Source: Acanthaster planci (taxonomy: Eukaryota > Echinodermata > Asteroidea > Valvatida > Acanthasteridae). From it: DNA of 64,000 nucleotides. Numbering within the stretch: position 1 is the stretch's first letter; the number at the start of each line of letters is the position of its first letter. The position numbers and the translations under genes are program-made. Location: NCBI RefSeq assembly GCF_001949145.1, contig NW_019091399.1, forward strand, positions 1,201,703-1,265,702, read 5' to 3'. The notes under the pieces were generated by a model. The model searched no databases, was not told the origin of the DNA, and saw only the letters and a list, made by a program, of their open reading frames with translations. Positions 26,101 to 39,779 of the stretch are shown piece by piece.

Positions 26101-28576
26101 AAAATGTGGGATGATCAAGTTACAGGACATGGTACAGTTCTCACTTCGTAATTTAAAGAAATACAGGGCAACAGGGCACAGACCAACGTGTCAAGGCTGT
26201 GACTCAATCGCAGCAACACCTCTTGACACTAACGTTCCCAAAGCTGCAGCCTTTTTACCTTGTGTGTCTTCTGGGAATATGTCTAACAAACATAGCTTAC
26301 ATTACCACATCTATCTTACTTCAGGAATAAACTCTAAACTCTGAAGGAGACAGAGAACAGGACACGAACTTGGGGGAGTTTAAATGAGAAATTCCGCCGA
26401 TTTGAGGAATGGTGGCAACCTTGGTTAAATTCACGTACATGTATAAAAAGAGGAAAGATGCGAAACCGCAACACAAAAAACTTTAAACCCTTGCAAGTAA
26501 AGACATGTATTAATGAATGTAAAAAGGGTGTTATGTTTTTTTGTCAGGTCACTTTGGCTAAATGCAAAACTACGACGTTGCTGCAATTGCCCCTAATCAA
26601 TAAAACAAATCTGATCCAATCTAAGATCTAATCCTTGAATATGGTGGGGATGGTATTCCATCTAAATGTTTTCTCTGAGAACAAGCCAAAGTGAACTCCA
26701 GGGGTACAGTGTCACTGTGGTTAAGGTCAATAATGCATTTGTGAGTAGCGATCGGGAAGTGGAATTCTTACTAACAACTGTAGGCCTACAGTCAGGTTAT
26801 TGTTTTGCTTCTGTAGTTCTCCCACACCAGACAGTAGACTGTTAGATGTGCCTCCAATAGGCCTACAAACTGGCCTTGGGTAAGTTTATCCAAAGGTGTC
26901 TTGAAAATTGCAACTGTGCAAAATTTGGCTTTCCCAATTTGAGGAGGTTCATGTTAACACATTTTCATCCTCATCTCCATTGTAGGTTACATTTAACCCG
27001 TGCAATTTTTCAACACAAGCTTTGACTTCATTCCTCTCTGTGAGTAAACTGAAACGTTTGGGTAGAGGGCAGGAAGCGAAAGTGGAATGCTGCGTTGGAA
27101 CCCACCCGAGGAGTTTCATGGATGCGGAAAAAATCGTAATCCTTCTAAGTGAAAACTGAAATTGTAAGAAGCCTGGCGCCTTGCAGTTGCCACAACCGTC
27201 TCGGATAATGAAATTCTGCAAATACTTTCAATCTGTCATTTCTAAATCGCTGGCATCCCACGACATGAGAAGTATATTCAGGGTCACAAGGCATGTATTC
27301 GAACTGAAAGGTGACACCAACACTTTGTATGACAAGCTAACCCACCTCGTACATTGCAATATACACTATACCTTGCGGCAAACCATACGCTTTCAATTTC
27401 TCCCACAGATTAGTCCTAAGACCAAGTTAATGAACAAATATTGACGGCGTGTGAAAAAAGAGTCTAATCTAATTCAATCTTTAAATCTCCAGTAGCGTGG
27501 TGCAGCCCTGCATCCTATGTTTTGCCCAGAAATTGGGAGATCGGTCATTCCACATTCAACTTCACTCGGCAAATGCAAAGCGAATTGCAAAACCACGTTG
27601 GATTAGCTGCGGTTATAAGCTTAAGGTCTACATTGCATTCTCAATTGTGACCAACTGACATGAATTCTAAAAAATCCCCATCCACTTGCAAGGAGCAGAA
27701 AATTAGACAAGCACTACAATTTTATTAAAAGCTTTGGTTTCCATCGACCTAAAATGCATGCCAAGCAATTTTGGTGATTTACACTCTGGACATCTGTAGG
27801 CTACACAATCAAAGTTCAAGTAAACTCTGAACACTTAAACATATGCAATCCCAAAAAGTCCAACGATGGTTTAGAATCCAACCTATGAGCAAGACTCGGA
27901 AGTTTTATGTAAAGGCTCCTGTCCCAGTTTGTGTTGTCACTCGCCACTATGGTTAAATAATAGTTTCGCACCATAATTATCCGTGTCCTGCATCACGCGT
28001 ACTCTCAGGATAACAATTAATTTTAACAAATACATTTATGTCTCGCTGACTGTAGTTGCAATTCGAAAGGCCACAACTTCATCCAAAGCAAGCGTCGGGA
28101 CTGACCCCTCGGTAGAGGGTGCGGCCTCTTTTGGCGAGTCCATTGCAGCTAATTAACGTTTAATTTGTTTTTTCGTCCAAATGCAACGACTATTTATCAT
28201 ATCCTACCCCAGTACATGCTGAAAAACCTGGTTTAGTCACTTCACAGCCAGGGCCTCCCCTTGCCAGAAAAAAAATTTAAAAATCCAGCCGGCCTTCAGC
28301 CAGCCTCCAGCCAATTCCCATAGGACTGAGTGCTAAGTGGTCCCTTGTGTACAATCTAATGGGTTGTTTACAAAACGGTGCCTGGGGCAGACAGTGGAAT
28401 GTGTTTATCAGTGACGGCTGTCTGGAACTTGTCAGAGGCCTCTTTCGGCTGTCTTTGAAGTGTTATTTTGGTTGGGGTGTTGTGGTGGTGGTGTGGCTTG
28501 GCTGGCGCGTGGCGAGGGCCCCCTCAAATGGGGACAGCCTGGGAAAAGCCCCCTCACGGTACTGTGATGTGCTTTT

Positions 28577-28587
28577 GGGGGGGGGGG
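28577..28587. repeat. 11-base G run
   Basis: A mononucleotide run at the end of a GC-rich patch (28440-28600) that contrasts with its AT-rich surroundings. No ORF or motif explains the patch. Confidence 0.85.
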
Positions 28588-29576
28588 TTAAGAGCTGTAG
28601 AGGCTAGGGGACAACCACTGAAGCATTAATATACCTTTAGGACAGACTCAGGGCTCTGCAACCCTGAAAAATGAAACGGACTCAACGGAATAGTCCGCTT
28701 CCGAGAACGTGTGAGAAAAAATTCATACAGCGTCGCATGGTTAAGACATGTGGAAGATAAGCCAGAGGTCACAGGGGTTCAAGTAAAACCTAAGCACATT
28801 TCCCATCAGATTTACATATAATCTTAAGATTTATGAGGTTACAGTTGCCAAGGAAAACGTTTGAAGAAAATCGATGCCGCACGTTCATAAAAAGTGACTT
28901 ATTAAAACTTCAGACATTCAGCTGTGTGCTAGTCCATCTTGACATGAATTCATAATTAAGACGGTTTACCCATTCGTATGGGTCGAGAGCCCATCACGTT
29001 GCCGGTCTTAAACGGTTTATAAAACACCAGCCAGCAAAGGAAGTGTCCCCTACATGGCATACATGTACATGTCCCTTCGTTAGAAACATCGACAATTTAG
29101 GGACTTTTAATCACAACTGAAGACTTTCCTTTTTAAATGATTTTAACTGAGATTATTTAGTTTTATTTACTATAACGGTTGTATTTGGAGTGTTGACGTA
29201 TAATCTAACTTGATTTTAAATTTAACAGTTATTTATGTATCGTACCTATACATTTACTAATTAACCATGTATTATTTTTCAAAATAGTTTGTGAAACTAT
29301 TATCATTAATTTTTTACTGCGTTTAATTAACGATTCATTTAAATGGTCTTATTATTATTCTCATTGTCCAGGTTTGGCCTCTGGTCTTTATTACGACTTC
29401 CAAGGTCTAGCCAGTCGGAAACATAGTTGTTTAAGAATTTATTCCCGGATTAAAAATATGCGCAAGTTGAACTTACAACCAATGCAATTGGTGGTATACT
29501 TCCCATTTTGTGAGTTTTGGCGAGTTAGTTGCATGCTACTTTCTATTGTGCCTGTGGCAGAGTTGACGGTACTCAC

Positions 29577-29774
29577 CGTGTTATTGTTGGAGAGGCATTT
29601 GGCTAGGCATCTCGCTCGACACAAGACGTCCGCCCTAAATGGGTCCAGAGGGGAAGTGTCCCTCCCGAAGGGATGCTCAGCCTGGCTTTCGGCACTGTGG
29701 GGGTATTCACTTGGTGCACGTCTTGTCTCACAATGCAGAGGCAATACGATAATAAACCACACAAGTAGTACCAT
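29577..29774 (-). CDS. First exon: signal peptide plus start of a cysteine-rich ectodomain
   Basis: A minus-strand ATG at 29774 has G at -3 and +4. It opens a 66-codon frame that ends exactly in phase 0 at a strong donor, ACG then GTGAGTACC. Residues 1-15 (MVLLVWFIIVLPLHC) look like a secretory signal peptide. A polar, proline-containing linker follows, then a C-x3-C-x3-C run (LCRARCLAKCLSNNNT) at the exon end. The signal peptide, cysteine box and phase-0 fit to exons at 1.5-1.8 kb suggest a secreted or type I membrane protein. ROS1/sevenless-type receptors (C-x3-C pairs before fibronectin repeats) and anosmin-1 both begin this way. The opposite strand is also open here, but without splice logic. 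Confidence 0.5.
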
Positions 29775-30784
29775 GACTGGAGGACAGGCCGTGGGGACTG
29801 AATCCCAACTGGAACTATTGGGCCTACTGACTCGCTTTCTGTGTAAGCAAAAATGTAATAATGTTTTATTAGCCCAGTTTGTGTAAATTTCATGATGACG
29901 CGTTTAGGCTTCAGGTGTTTGTTACCTTGATACAGTCTGCCATCTTTTTGTAAGTAATACAGGTATTTTTTTCTGCTACACTATGGTTACTGCTTTTAGA
30001 TCAAAAACAGTGTTGGAGTTAATAGCTGTACATCACTAGTGCTTGACACGAAGCCATGTAAAATGTATGCCTACATATTTTTCGATGATATTCTCTTGGC
30101 CACAAGCGTGAAATTGTGAAAAGCATGTAGTAGAAAAGAATGCCCATATCAAACACGGACTGTCGTGAAAGACTCATAGAAGAGGTTAATGGAAGATAGG
30201 TGAGTGCAAATGATCATTTCCATACAATTATTCGACTCCGAGGATTATGGAGTCGGTCCTGATGGCACCATTTTTTGCCAAGAGCCCTGCTGAAATCTTA
30301 TAAACTCCTTGTATAAATGAAATAGTTGACTTTCAGTTCTTTTAAATGCTTAAAGCATTTTTTCTTTTGGGAAGGTGAACAAGTGTTAAACCATCTACGG
30401 GCTATAATTTTAAGAAAATTGCTTTTGCACGAAACAGTGGTAGCCCAGAGGCCCGACACTTCAGAACAGGTGTTAAAAGGAATATCCATCCAACCAATCC
30501 GAAAATATCTAAATACTACTATTTTACTTCGCATGATAAGTACAAAACAATTCTTTCCACAAAGACTGGCATGGGATACGCTATGACGCTGTAGGAAAGG
30601 CATGATGTGTTCAAACTCATTCCAATTAAGTGACAGTTTTTCCTATATTCATATGGAATCAAAACCTGATGCAAACATCATGTAAATTAAGCTGAACAAA
30701 ATAAAATACAGGTCGTACAGGGAACAAGTGCTTCAACCAAAAAACTCAGTGTAATGAAACAGATATCAATTCTAAACTAATTAA

Positions 30785-30930
30785 AGAGCACCTCTGAGAA
30801 AAATGTGTTTTCCCTGATTTTATCTGTTCAAATAAATATGGAAGCATCCAAATCAAACGCAGTCATTTGTCTTCAGAACTCAACTATCACAGAGTGAACA
30901 GAGAAAACATGTTTTCCTTAGAGGTGCTCT
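30785..30930. mobile_element. 146-bp foldback element
   Basis: The ends AGAGCACCTCT and AGAGGTGCTCT are perfect 11-bp inverted repeats. Similarity continues inward (GAAAA, TGTGTTTTCCCTG versus CAGAGAAAACATGTTTTCC), giving arms of about 33 bp around a ~75-bp centre. TAA lies next to the left end and one base beyond the right end, so a short TA-type duplication is possible but not clear. Size, structure and lack of ORF fit a MITE. Confidence 0.7.
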
Positions 30931-33189
30931 CTAAAGCCTTATTACACTTTCAACTGTAATTAATTTCATTATTTTAAAAAGCCTAGCCCCACATTTGTTT
31001 CACAAGTATTCCTGCTCTCAGAAACAATGTGATAAAAATTGCCCTTTGGTTTGGTTGAGCGCTACCCGACATTCTCTGAACAATTGTTTTCCAGGTCTGA
31101 ATAAAACTGATACTCACGTAGAAAAATCCAGTTCCTTGTAACCACAAGCGCATTAGTCGGTCGGAAAACACGCCATGGCTGTCCGAACACCGACGCTGGA
31201 GAAAATAAGCATCTGATGCAAGAAGCAAACCTGCCTGAGATTTATGATCCACTGAGGGAAAGGCAGATGGTTTGTAATCCTCATCGCGTCACCCAGAAAC
31301 CTGTTGAAGACTGTACGTTGCTGCACACATCATCAGCGTCTCAGAAACTCGGTGTAGATTGGCTGATGGAGACGATTCATGTTATTATGCGGGGGGAGTG
31401 ATTGGACCGCACCAACGATTGACTTGTTGGCCCAGGATTGTGCAAACTGTTGTGTTTCACAGCCAAACTTATCATTGTTGTAGATGTTGAAAGAGAGAGA
31501 AAAGTATTGGTGATGTTGTTAATCAGCCATGTGGGCAATTCCTTCCTCCATGATGAGAATAAGGCATATAGCTAGAAAACGATGGGTGGAGCTTAAGGGG
31601 TGAGAGTCACGCGCCAACTCAAGGTGTATATTTGCTATTGGCCTCTTGGCTGCGGCGGATGATCGGATGCTTGTCAGTACAGGGTTCTCTGTAACCCAAT
31701 TTGTTGCAAGTTGACTCACGCACTGACGGATTGTCACAAGTACATGTACCCTAGGCCTACAGTACATATACTGCCCGCAAAGAATGCTCCAACCTGAGCT
31801 GCCGTGGTTAAAAACGAAATCACAACGAGCAAACACCTCAATATATACCCAATACATTTTGCGAATTGGAACGAAATAACTGGAAAGTGAAATGTAAAAA
31901 CAGAATGAATTATAGAAAACAGGTTAGGTCAAGGGTTGGAAAAGAAAATGACCTCCTTTCTGTAGAAGCGCTCATTTGAACGTAAATAAGGTGGAAAGTC
32001 GTAATTTCGCAGCAAACTCTGACGTGTTTTACAAGGCATGCTATTTATTGTAATAGTAGCATATTCTCAGTGCTGAGGGGCCAAAACTCAGGAAATAATA
32101 AATTTTTCCGATATCTTTTCAAGTGCCTTTCCAAAAAGTCTAATAAATTCCTTTCACATATTAATTTATTTAAAAGACTAAAACAACTTCAGCTGCATGT
32201 ACATGCACATAAAGAACAGTACATGTACTTACAGCAAAAGAACACTGCGAGGATTTCTATCCTGATTTACTTGGGTAACACTTTTAACTACTTCAACTAC
32301 TTCAGTTCTAGGTTACTCAAGTTTATCAAAACACTTAGCGGCCACTAAGCCCGAGTCCATGTAGTGACACTTCCTTTCAAATGTGATTGGAACAAATGGA
32401 CTGTATACAACTGTATAAACTTAGACAATGTGACTGTCCTGTAACGGTAATGCGCGGTCCATTTTCCTGCTTTTTATTCACAAGACTGGGGGATGCAACG
32501 TGACAACTGATTCGCCGGAAAGTGGACTATAGCGCAAGTTATGTCCTGCTAAAGCAGAGTAGTCAATTAATCAATTATGCGACGGGTCGGATGTGACATG
32601 ATTCATGAAACAAGCTACTCAGAAATGGAACAGATTACAAAAACAATTTTTTTCCCAGTGAAACCAAAGCAGTATGAATTACACATGTAGTGTCTGAAAA
32701 AAAGTAGGTTTAACTAAATAGCTGCACAATTTCAATTAAAGTGTGAAAAATATCAAAGCCCACTTTATAAGAGTCAATACAATACCATATGATATTAAAG
32801 GAATCTGGGAATAGAAATATATTTATAAAATTTCACTAAAAACCCTTTAAATTGCATCTTTGTGTTTCAGTTAACTTTATTTTAAATTTTTGTTTTCCTA
32901 TTGTAACCAATACTTTGATGCTTTTTGTTTTATGCTAATGTAATTTGCATATTCATGAGCAGAACTATGATGTTATCCAAGGTACTGAAATCTCAATGTT
33001 GCACTGATTTGTGCACAAAATAAATTCTAGATTTTTGTAACCATTGCTAAAGCAGATTTCATTTTTCTTTGGATATTTATTGCTGTGTAAGTATATGGCA
33101 ATATTCCAGCAAAAATCCTTTCCTCAGAAATGTTCCAAGATAGCAACTTTGGGGTTCACAATTTGAATATAAGAACATGCAACCTGAAC

Positions 33190-33444
33190 CATGACCGTTT
33201 TCCAATACTCAACTTCGGCTCCGTCTCAGGCTTCAGCTGTTTATTTTTTTTTTACTACCTGACTTTGAAGCTAGAAGCGCAATAATTAGTCTAATGGTGC
33301 CGCAAAACATCAAATATGATGCAAGAGGGCCAAAAATCACAGAAATCCAATTTTATGGAAACGCCTCAGGCCCACAATCGGGGATTGGTTTCGGGGAAGA
33401 AGCCTGAGACGGAGACAAAGTTGAGTATTGGAAAACCGCCCATG
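33190..33444. mobile_element. ~250-bp foldback element
   Basis: The left arm (33195-33236, CCGTTTTCCAATACTCAACT then CTCCGTCTCAGGCTTC) is mirrored by the right arm (33399-33438, GAAGCCTGAGACGGAGACAA then TTGAGTATTGGAAAACCG). About 35 of 40 positions pair. Weaker pairing extends outward to CATG on both sides. No transposase or clear target duplication is visible. Confidence 0.75.
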
Positions 33445-36400
33445 TCTTCCTGGATTTACATCACAGCAAAAGCGCCCTCACTTGTCCAGAAATGCCTGAT
33501 CAATTTTTAATGTTTGAAAAAGTGAACCGTTCAGTTCACGTAACTCAGAAAGATGTCAAAAAGTCTTCATACGTAGAAAAAGAGTACAGAGATACACAAC
33601 AGGTGATTCTAAGAAAAAATCATTTCCTTGATCCTTTAACTGCGTATTCTTAGTATGAACAAGATACCGCCAGACTGTTGGGTGGTAATTTATCATGTAA
33701 TTTTATTGCAGTTTTATTTTGTAAGCCTACTTTATGTTTGAATCCCTTCCTATTACTGGCAGTTTACTATTGCTGGTTGGTGATAATAAATAGCCTTTAT
33801 ATAAATAGATGTTACAGAGGAGTCTAAATACACTCGGCTGCCATTCACCGTTTGCACAGACTGCAGTACTAGAACCAAAAGAGTCCATTTAGATAGTTAA
33901 CTCTAGTGCAGCCTCCCTTTCAATCCGCTACAAAAGTTCTCCAATGAAGGGCATAAAAAGAAAGACTTGCACTTGCGAAATTCCTCCCAAGTCCCAGTCA
34001 TAAGAATCTATTTAGGCGGTGCTCTGTTAAAAAAAAACGTTGGTTTCTTTAGAAGCCCGTCAAACGAATAAACCAAACAGTCCGACAACAAAAACAAATT
34101 AGGCCGACTGGTCTATCAACAAAACATTTTAGAATGTATACAGTTTGTAGGATCCTAAATTTCACTATTTTCCCATCTGACTTTCAAACAACTTTATTAT
34201 AGCACCCAAGATTTCAGGAAAAACTCAGTGAGTTCAGAAAATACAAATTTTAGAAAACAAATCACTCTACATCTCTTCACAAAAAAGTATTGTCTCTTTT
34301 TGGTTTGTCACGAGAGAATTCAGTGTTTCTTCACGTCAATTCCTCGTTTCTGCAACAAAAGCCTCATTGTACTACAAACATTCCCTTCAACATGCCTCTT
34401 TCCCGTACGGTCGTTTATTCCTTGTCTTATTGTTTCCTTTGTCACTTATCGATAACAAGTCTGTATTAGGTTGCACTTCTTGAATCTTAACTGGGGTCAG
34501 CGTCCACATAAATAACGATAGGATATCCCCTGGCTTTGTAACCTTGCGCCAGAGTCTGATTTGAATTCATATCCGATTGCGTCTGTTTGGACAGTGAAAT
34601 GCAAAGATATGATTTTTTGACATCAATCATTTGATGTATTTATTAAGATGAAAAAGGACGAAACTGAAAGATGACTCGAACTTAAACTAAATCTGAAAAG
34701 CTTAACAGAAGAAAAAGGACCAACAAGCGCGTACCATAGACGTTAAGAAAAAATGAAACCATAAGGACCCTTTCTAATAAGATGCCTGTTCATCATTAGG
34801 TGATGCAGGCATTCAGACATTGTAATAACATCCTGCAATGCCAGACAAGCCTGAACCACTTTGAGTAAAAGTCAAGTACCGAAAGGCAATATGTCTGGGA
34901 AGAAAGAAGTCCTGTGCGTTTCCTTCCAGCTTAGCATTCTGAATTGACATTTAGAACCTAGCAAATAAAGTTTTATTCAGCTCATACTTAATAAAAGTAT
35001 AAGCGTGAAATTCTGAATTGAGATTACGCGTATCACCGAAAATGCTGTTTAAAAATGAGACTGCATGGTTGGGTCCAGTGACCGGTGAGTAATTGCTGAT
35101 TATCGGAAGTTGAGACCTGCTGATAAGTGAAATGACTTTTGAAAAAACACCTTGTGAAATTATTCGGTTTTCTTGACGACTATCTGGAGGAATACCGAAT
35201 GTTACCATGGTTTTCTCGGCTAATTCCCGGAAATGTGTAAATGAATTAGTAATAGCTTTCGTTTTTGAGCGACATAGAACGAACATTCATATCCCCGTTT
35301 CTATTTAACAAATAAGAATCAACGTTCAATTTCCCGATATCGCACAAAATTGAATACACCTCTGCAACCCTGAATTCATTTTAATTTGAACTTATTTTTG
35401 CAACATATGCAGGCAATTTCGCGCGAAGTGTTATTTAAAGTATGCCTGGTCAAGAATTGGAATTCGTTTGTGTGCTAACAGAAGTTACATTCTTAGAAGG
35501 GTTTAGTTGATTCGTTAAATGTTGGAATATTTGTGATTGAAATAAGCCATTCATGCTGTCTTTGGAAAGACAAATGTACGAATCCTGTATGAACATCGAC
35601 GCTGGTGGAACCTTCCTTCTTGTGCTACGTTTTTGTCACGATCGTATCGTAGAGATGCACAGGTTTATACAGGCGTTCTTGCCATGGCTGAACGGGAAGA
35701 TACAGATTAATGATTAAGACCTTAATTGTGTAGTTTGATAACATACACACTGTAATGCTTATTCATCATTATCAAAAAGGTGTCATACATGATTCGTGTA
35801 ACCTTAAATATTCTTATCAAATTGAACGTATATTTTGCGAATTTGATTTACAGCAAATGAAAATGAATGCACATTTATGCACGTTTTCTACTTCCACCCA
35901 TGCAGATAAAAATCCAGTACTGTATCAAATACTCTCGGCTTGACTTTCGGCTCAACATGCTACGAAGTCATACAGATTTGATGAAGAAAAATTGTACGTG
36001 GGTTCATTTCACCACTTCAATGTGTAAAATTCAGTACCGTTCAATAATATTAATATCAAATAACATATTACATTTTGAAGCTAAGATATCTTCTTCCAGG
36101 TGATTTACAAAATTTTTTGTGTGAACAATGTGAAAAAAAATGTTTCGGATAAAAATACGGTATCCGTATGCTTCAAGCAACGAAGTAGGTTCCCCTGTGG
36201 AGAGTTAACTTAAAAAGAAAAAGGTTGTGAATAATGCACGGGTCAATTTCAATACAATGGTACAATGGTGAATACGACAACTAATGAGCACGTTCTCTTC
36301 AAGTAACGCAAAGGCTTTCACATGAAGCTAACCTCTGATTTTAAAAAAATCAAAGTACACGAAATATTTGATACATATATTTGCTCATAGGTTCAAATTT

Positions 36401-39400
36401 TCCCTAGATGAAATCTTTTAGCAAGTAAGCGACAACGAATGAGGAGTACATGGACAGACACAGAATCCCCCAACAAAAGGCACGAGGTTTGGGGGGTTTT
36501 TTTTTGTTAATCAAGGATTATTGTGTCTACACTTTAGAATAGACACATTTTCCTCCGGGCAGGCCGCGGCAAAAACAACGCTCAAGCTCTACACACATTA
36601 ATGTAACCGCAAAACAGAAAAATCTGCGGTTTCTTCTTGAGCAATCAACGGGATTAGGTTTTTCCCAAAGAGCACGTTCTGAAATGAGATTTCTTTGAGT
36701 GCAAGAGATAAATTTTCTCATTAAAGTCGGGCTCTATGGGTGTACTACCATTGTTAATCTAAAAGTGCACTTTTCCCAAGGATGTTCAACCGTAGAAGAA
36801 TCCAATCCTTGTAGCAACACTTACAAACTCAGCACATCACATCACTGTTGAAATGTTCCTTAGAGCACAAAATGTAAATTGCAATTTTAAAGTATCTGTA
36901 ACTTATCTTCTAAGTAACATACGAACTCTGGTCTGCACGAAAGTTGAGAACTGTGGCACAGATGTTTCGTTTAAGCACATGAAAGGAATATTCTGCGGTG
37001 AGGACGAATCTTTTTCATAATGTATTCTAGTTAACAGAGGGTATGTTGAATTAGAGGTTTAGTGTATACCACTTCTTTGAGGTACATTCCCTAACCCTAT
37101 GTGGACCATAAGGTACGCTATGCAGAGAGTGACGCCATGAGGCAATTTTGATTTTAGTTTGAATTCTCCTTTGCGGGTAATTATTTTTTTAGAGAACTAT
37201 ACGAGTCTTTTAAATCCAGTTTCTGACATTAGCATCGCCTTATTGGACCAGAAGAACTGCGCGGAATGAGGAGTACACAAATCAAGGCAAACATTTACAT
37301 CAGCTGTAAACACTGCTGACTTGTAGCATTAACGTATTGACCATTCTGAAAGGTGTAAATTTCTCATGTTGTATCTATAATTTGCTTTTTGTTTTTTTGG
37401 CAAGCATATATTTTGATAGTTAAATAAAATATTTAAAGTACTGCAACAGCAATACTTATGTCAGCCTAACTCCACCTCGAAAGCTCTTCACCAACTTTTC
37501 AGCATTTTTTCTCAGTTGTTTCTCCCTTATAAATTCGAAAATGTGGGCTATAAATAACTATAAATAAGTGTACATCATATGCGACGAAAAGGTGGCTTAC
37601 ACTTACGATTGTGCCGGGAATGAAAAATCTTGGTCATTATCCTCCGTACTTCATCTGGCGCAATCAAGAAACATGAACCACGGCGATGAAAAATGGAACT
37701 TAATTACATGGTAATGACAGCCGGCTGATACGCTTTACTACACACCTTCATGAAGGCCTACTTTTTCTTGTAAAACTGACTATGCAGAAATCAGAAAATA
37801 GCGTTCGAAAAAAAGATCACAGTAATTAAACTGTTATGATTCATCAGTCAGATGAGGTTATTATTCTTTTTATAATGGAAATCGCCAGTGCAGGCCTATT
37901 ATCATATGGGATGTTCCGTCCTAAACATGGACGAAGGAAAAAAGAAAAACGACGTTATTACCAGGAATTGGTTTTTGTTACTGCGATGCTTTGAACGTGA
38001 AATGCCTCTTGATCAGACTGAGAAAATGCCAAATGGAACAAAGAACTTTTCGGAGGTCTTACCATTTGTCCCAGTTAATGTTTTGTTTCGGTAACTGTTC
38101 AGAAATTACCAAATATTTAGTGATAATCGGGCATTGCATTAATCGACGTTGATCTATTCAATTCATGAGTGCTATTTTTTCGTGCTATTCGTTGCCTCAG
38201 AAAGGCCGATGATTTCGCTTCTTTATGAGGAAGGCCGATTAATAATTACGACCTAATGGTAGCATAAGTACACTTTCCAACAGATCTCACTAGTGGTAGA
38301 TCCATTTAGGGAAAAGAGAGATAGGTGAAGTTTTGATAGTGCTTAGAATAAATTGTTTCTCTTCATTTGCAACACTTTCGAAGTAAGAAAATGGAAAAAA
38401 AATATGATCATGATGAGCACCACGTACCACTCAAAAGGTACTTCCATCAAGTGTCAAATAGGTGCATATATCCTGAAGTATGGGAAAAGGACTGTACTCG
38501 TTTCTCCAATAAAAAGTTTCACTTCACAATTCTGATTGCAAAATGAACATGTCCCTAAAATAACACTATTACTCCATGTGGTGATTTTCTTCTCCATGTG
38601 ATGATTTTGTCTCCAGGTCAGTCCCCGGTCATGCCTGAGCCTGTACGACTGTTTTATGGTAACAAATGCATCCCTCAAGTCCCTTCCACGACTACATTTC
38701 ACTATGCCACTGAAAGTAGCCACGCCCCCAAAATAACTCTGAGCAGCGAGGTGGATGTTTCTTACTACCATGCCATTTACCGGTCATATGGGCATCTTGA
38801 GAATACTGATCTTCAACACTCCTTACTCTGCAGTGGTTGGGGTCTGGCCAATGGAGTCTACAGGCTTGTGGTGTATGCCTAAGGGGAGGATTACAGACAG
38901 AAATATCGTGAATTAGACTTTTTCGGTCAGTTGAAATTGGTTGACAACAGAATCTAAGGGCAGCTGCAATGCAATTTTCTTAGACACAAATTTTCTGCAA
39001 CTCTGCACTCTTCCTGAAAGTATGAACAGTCTTTTACAATCCTTTTGGTTAAATGCACTGAACGGTGCACTTTTCAAGCACTTCAAAATACCTGTACTTT
39101 CCTGGACAACTGAAATGTCATTCAAGGAAGACACAGTTCATTGCATAGGGTTTTCTACCGGCAGTGTGAACAAGAATTTAATAACTGAAAACATTTCTGA
39201 GAAAAGCACTGGCGCCCACTTATCGCCATGAACATAAACAATGATTAAGCAAAGAAAAGAAACTTAAGGTCAACAGAATCTACAAAAATGCATAACTTTT
39301 TAATATACAAACCAATTTAACGCGTAAGCTTTCTTCCTAAGATGACGTTACAGTTTTGCTCAGGAACATGAAAATTTCATTAACATAAACAAAAAAGGCA

Positions 39401-39779
39401 GTAATATACCCGAGGGTCACAAAGGTGCTTTTAATTGTATTCAAACATACTGATTGCAGCAACCCTTCAAACAAAAAGTGCACACACTCAGCCCTCGTCC
39501 CATCATAGTCAAATGAGAAGTGGTTTCTTCTACTCACGCGGACGATGGAATATTTACTCTTTATAAGCTACTATAAGCTATAAGCTACTAGCAATGATAT
39601 CAGTAAACACAAGGTCAGCTGCCAACCAATACATTCGTCCCATGCACATTAAGGGTACCCTCGGGGTACCCCCACCGATAGGCATAAATCAAGTTGAGAG
39701 GCGTGCGGTTTAATACCCCCCCCCCCATTTCCAAGGGAGTGGGGCATTTTGTCACACACACCCACACATCCACCCATAC

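Larger units (their letters stand above)
1776..29576 (-). other. Presumed ~27.8-kb first intron
   Basis: If exon 29577-29774 splices to 1707-1775, this whole stretch is intron. It is AT-rich with stops in every frame at short intervals. Its recognisable contents (LINE fragments, a hAT-like MITE, a duplicated hairpin, foldbacks, microsatellites) are listed separately. Small extra exons could be hidden. One weak candidate lies near 8825-8900 on the minus strand, an open stretch including ERIMVEVYAAVNYRRS followed by a GTGAGT donor. I could not find a convincing acceptor or a phase that fits. Confidence 0.4.

Noticed and set aside
29374-29886. 170-codon plus-strand ORF, the longest outside repeats
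   Set aside because: It is antisense to the exon with signal peptide, cysteine box and exact donor site, and has no recognisable domain.
38598-38882. 94-codon plus-strand ORF
   Set aside because: The opposite strand is equally open, no motif or acceptor is convincing, and no neighbouring exon was found.
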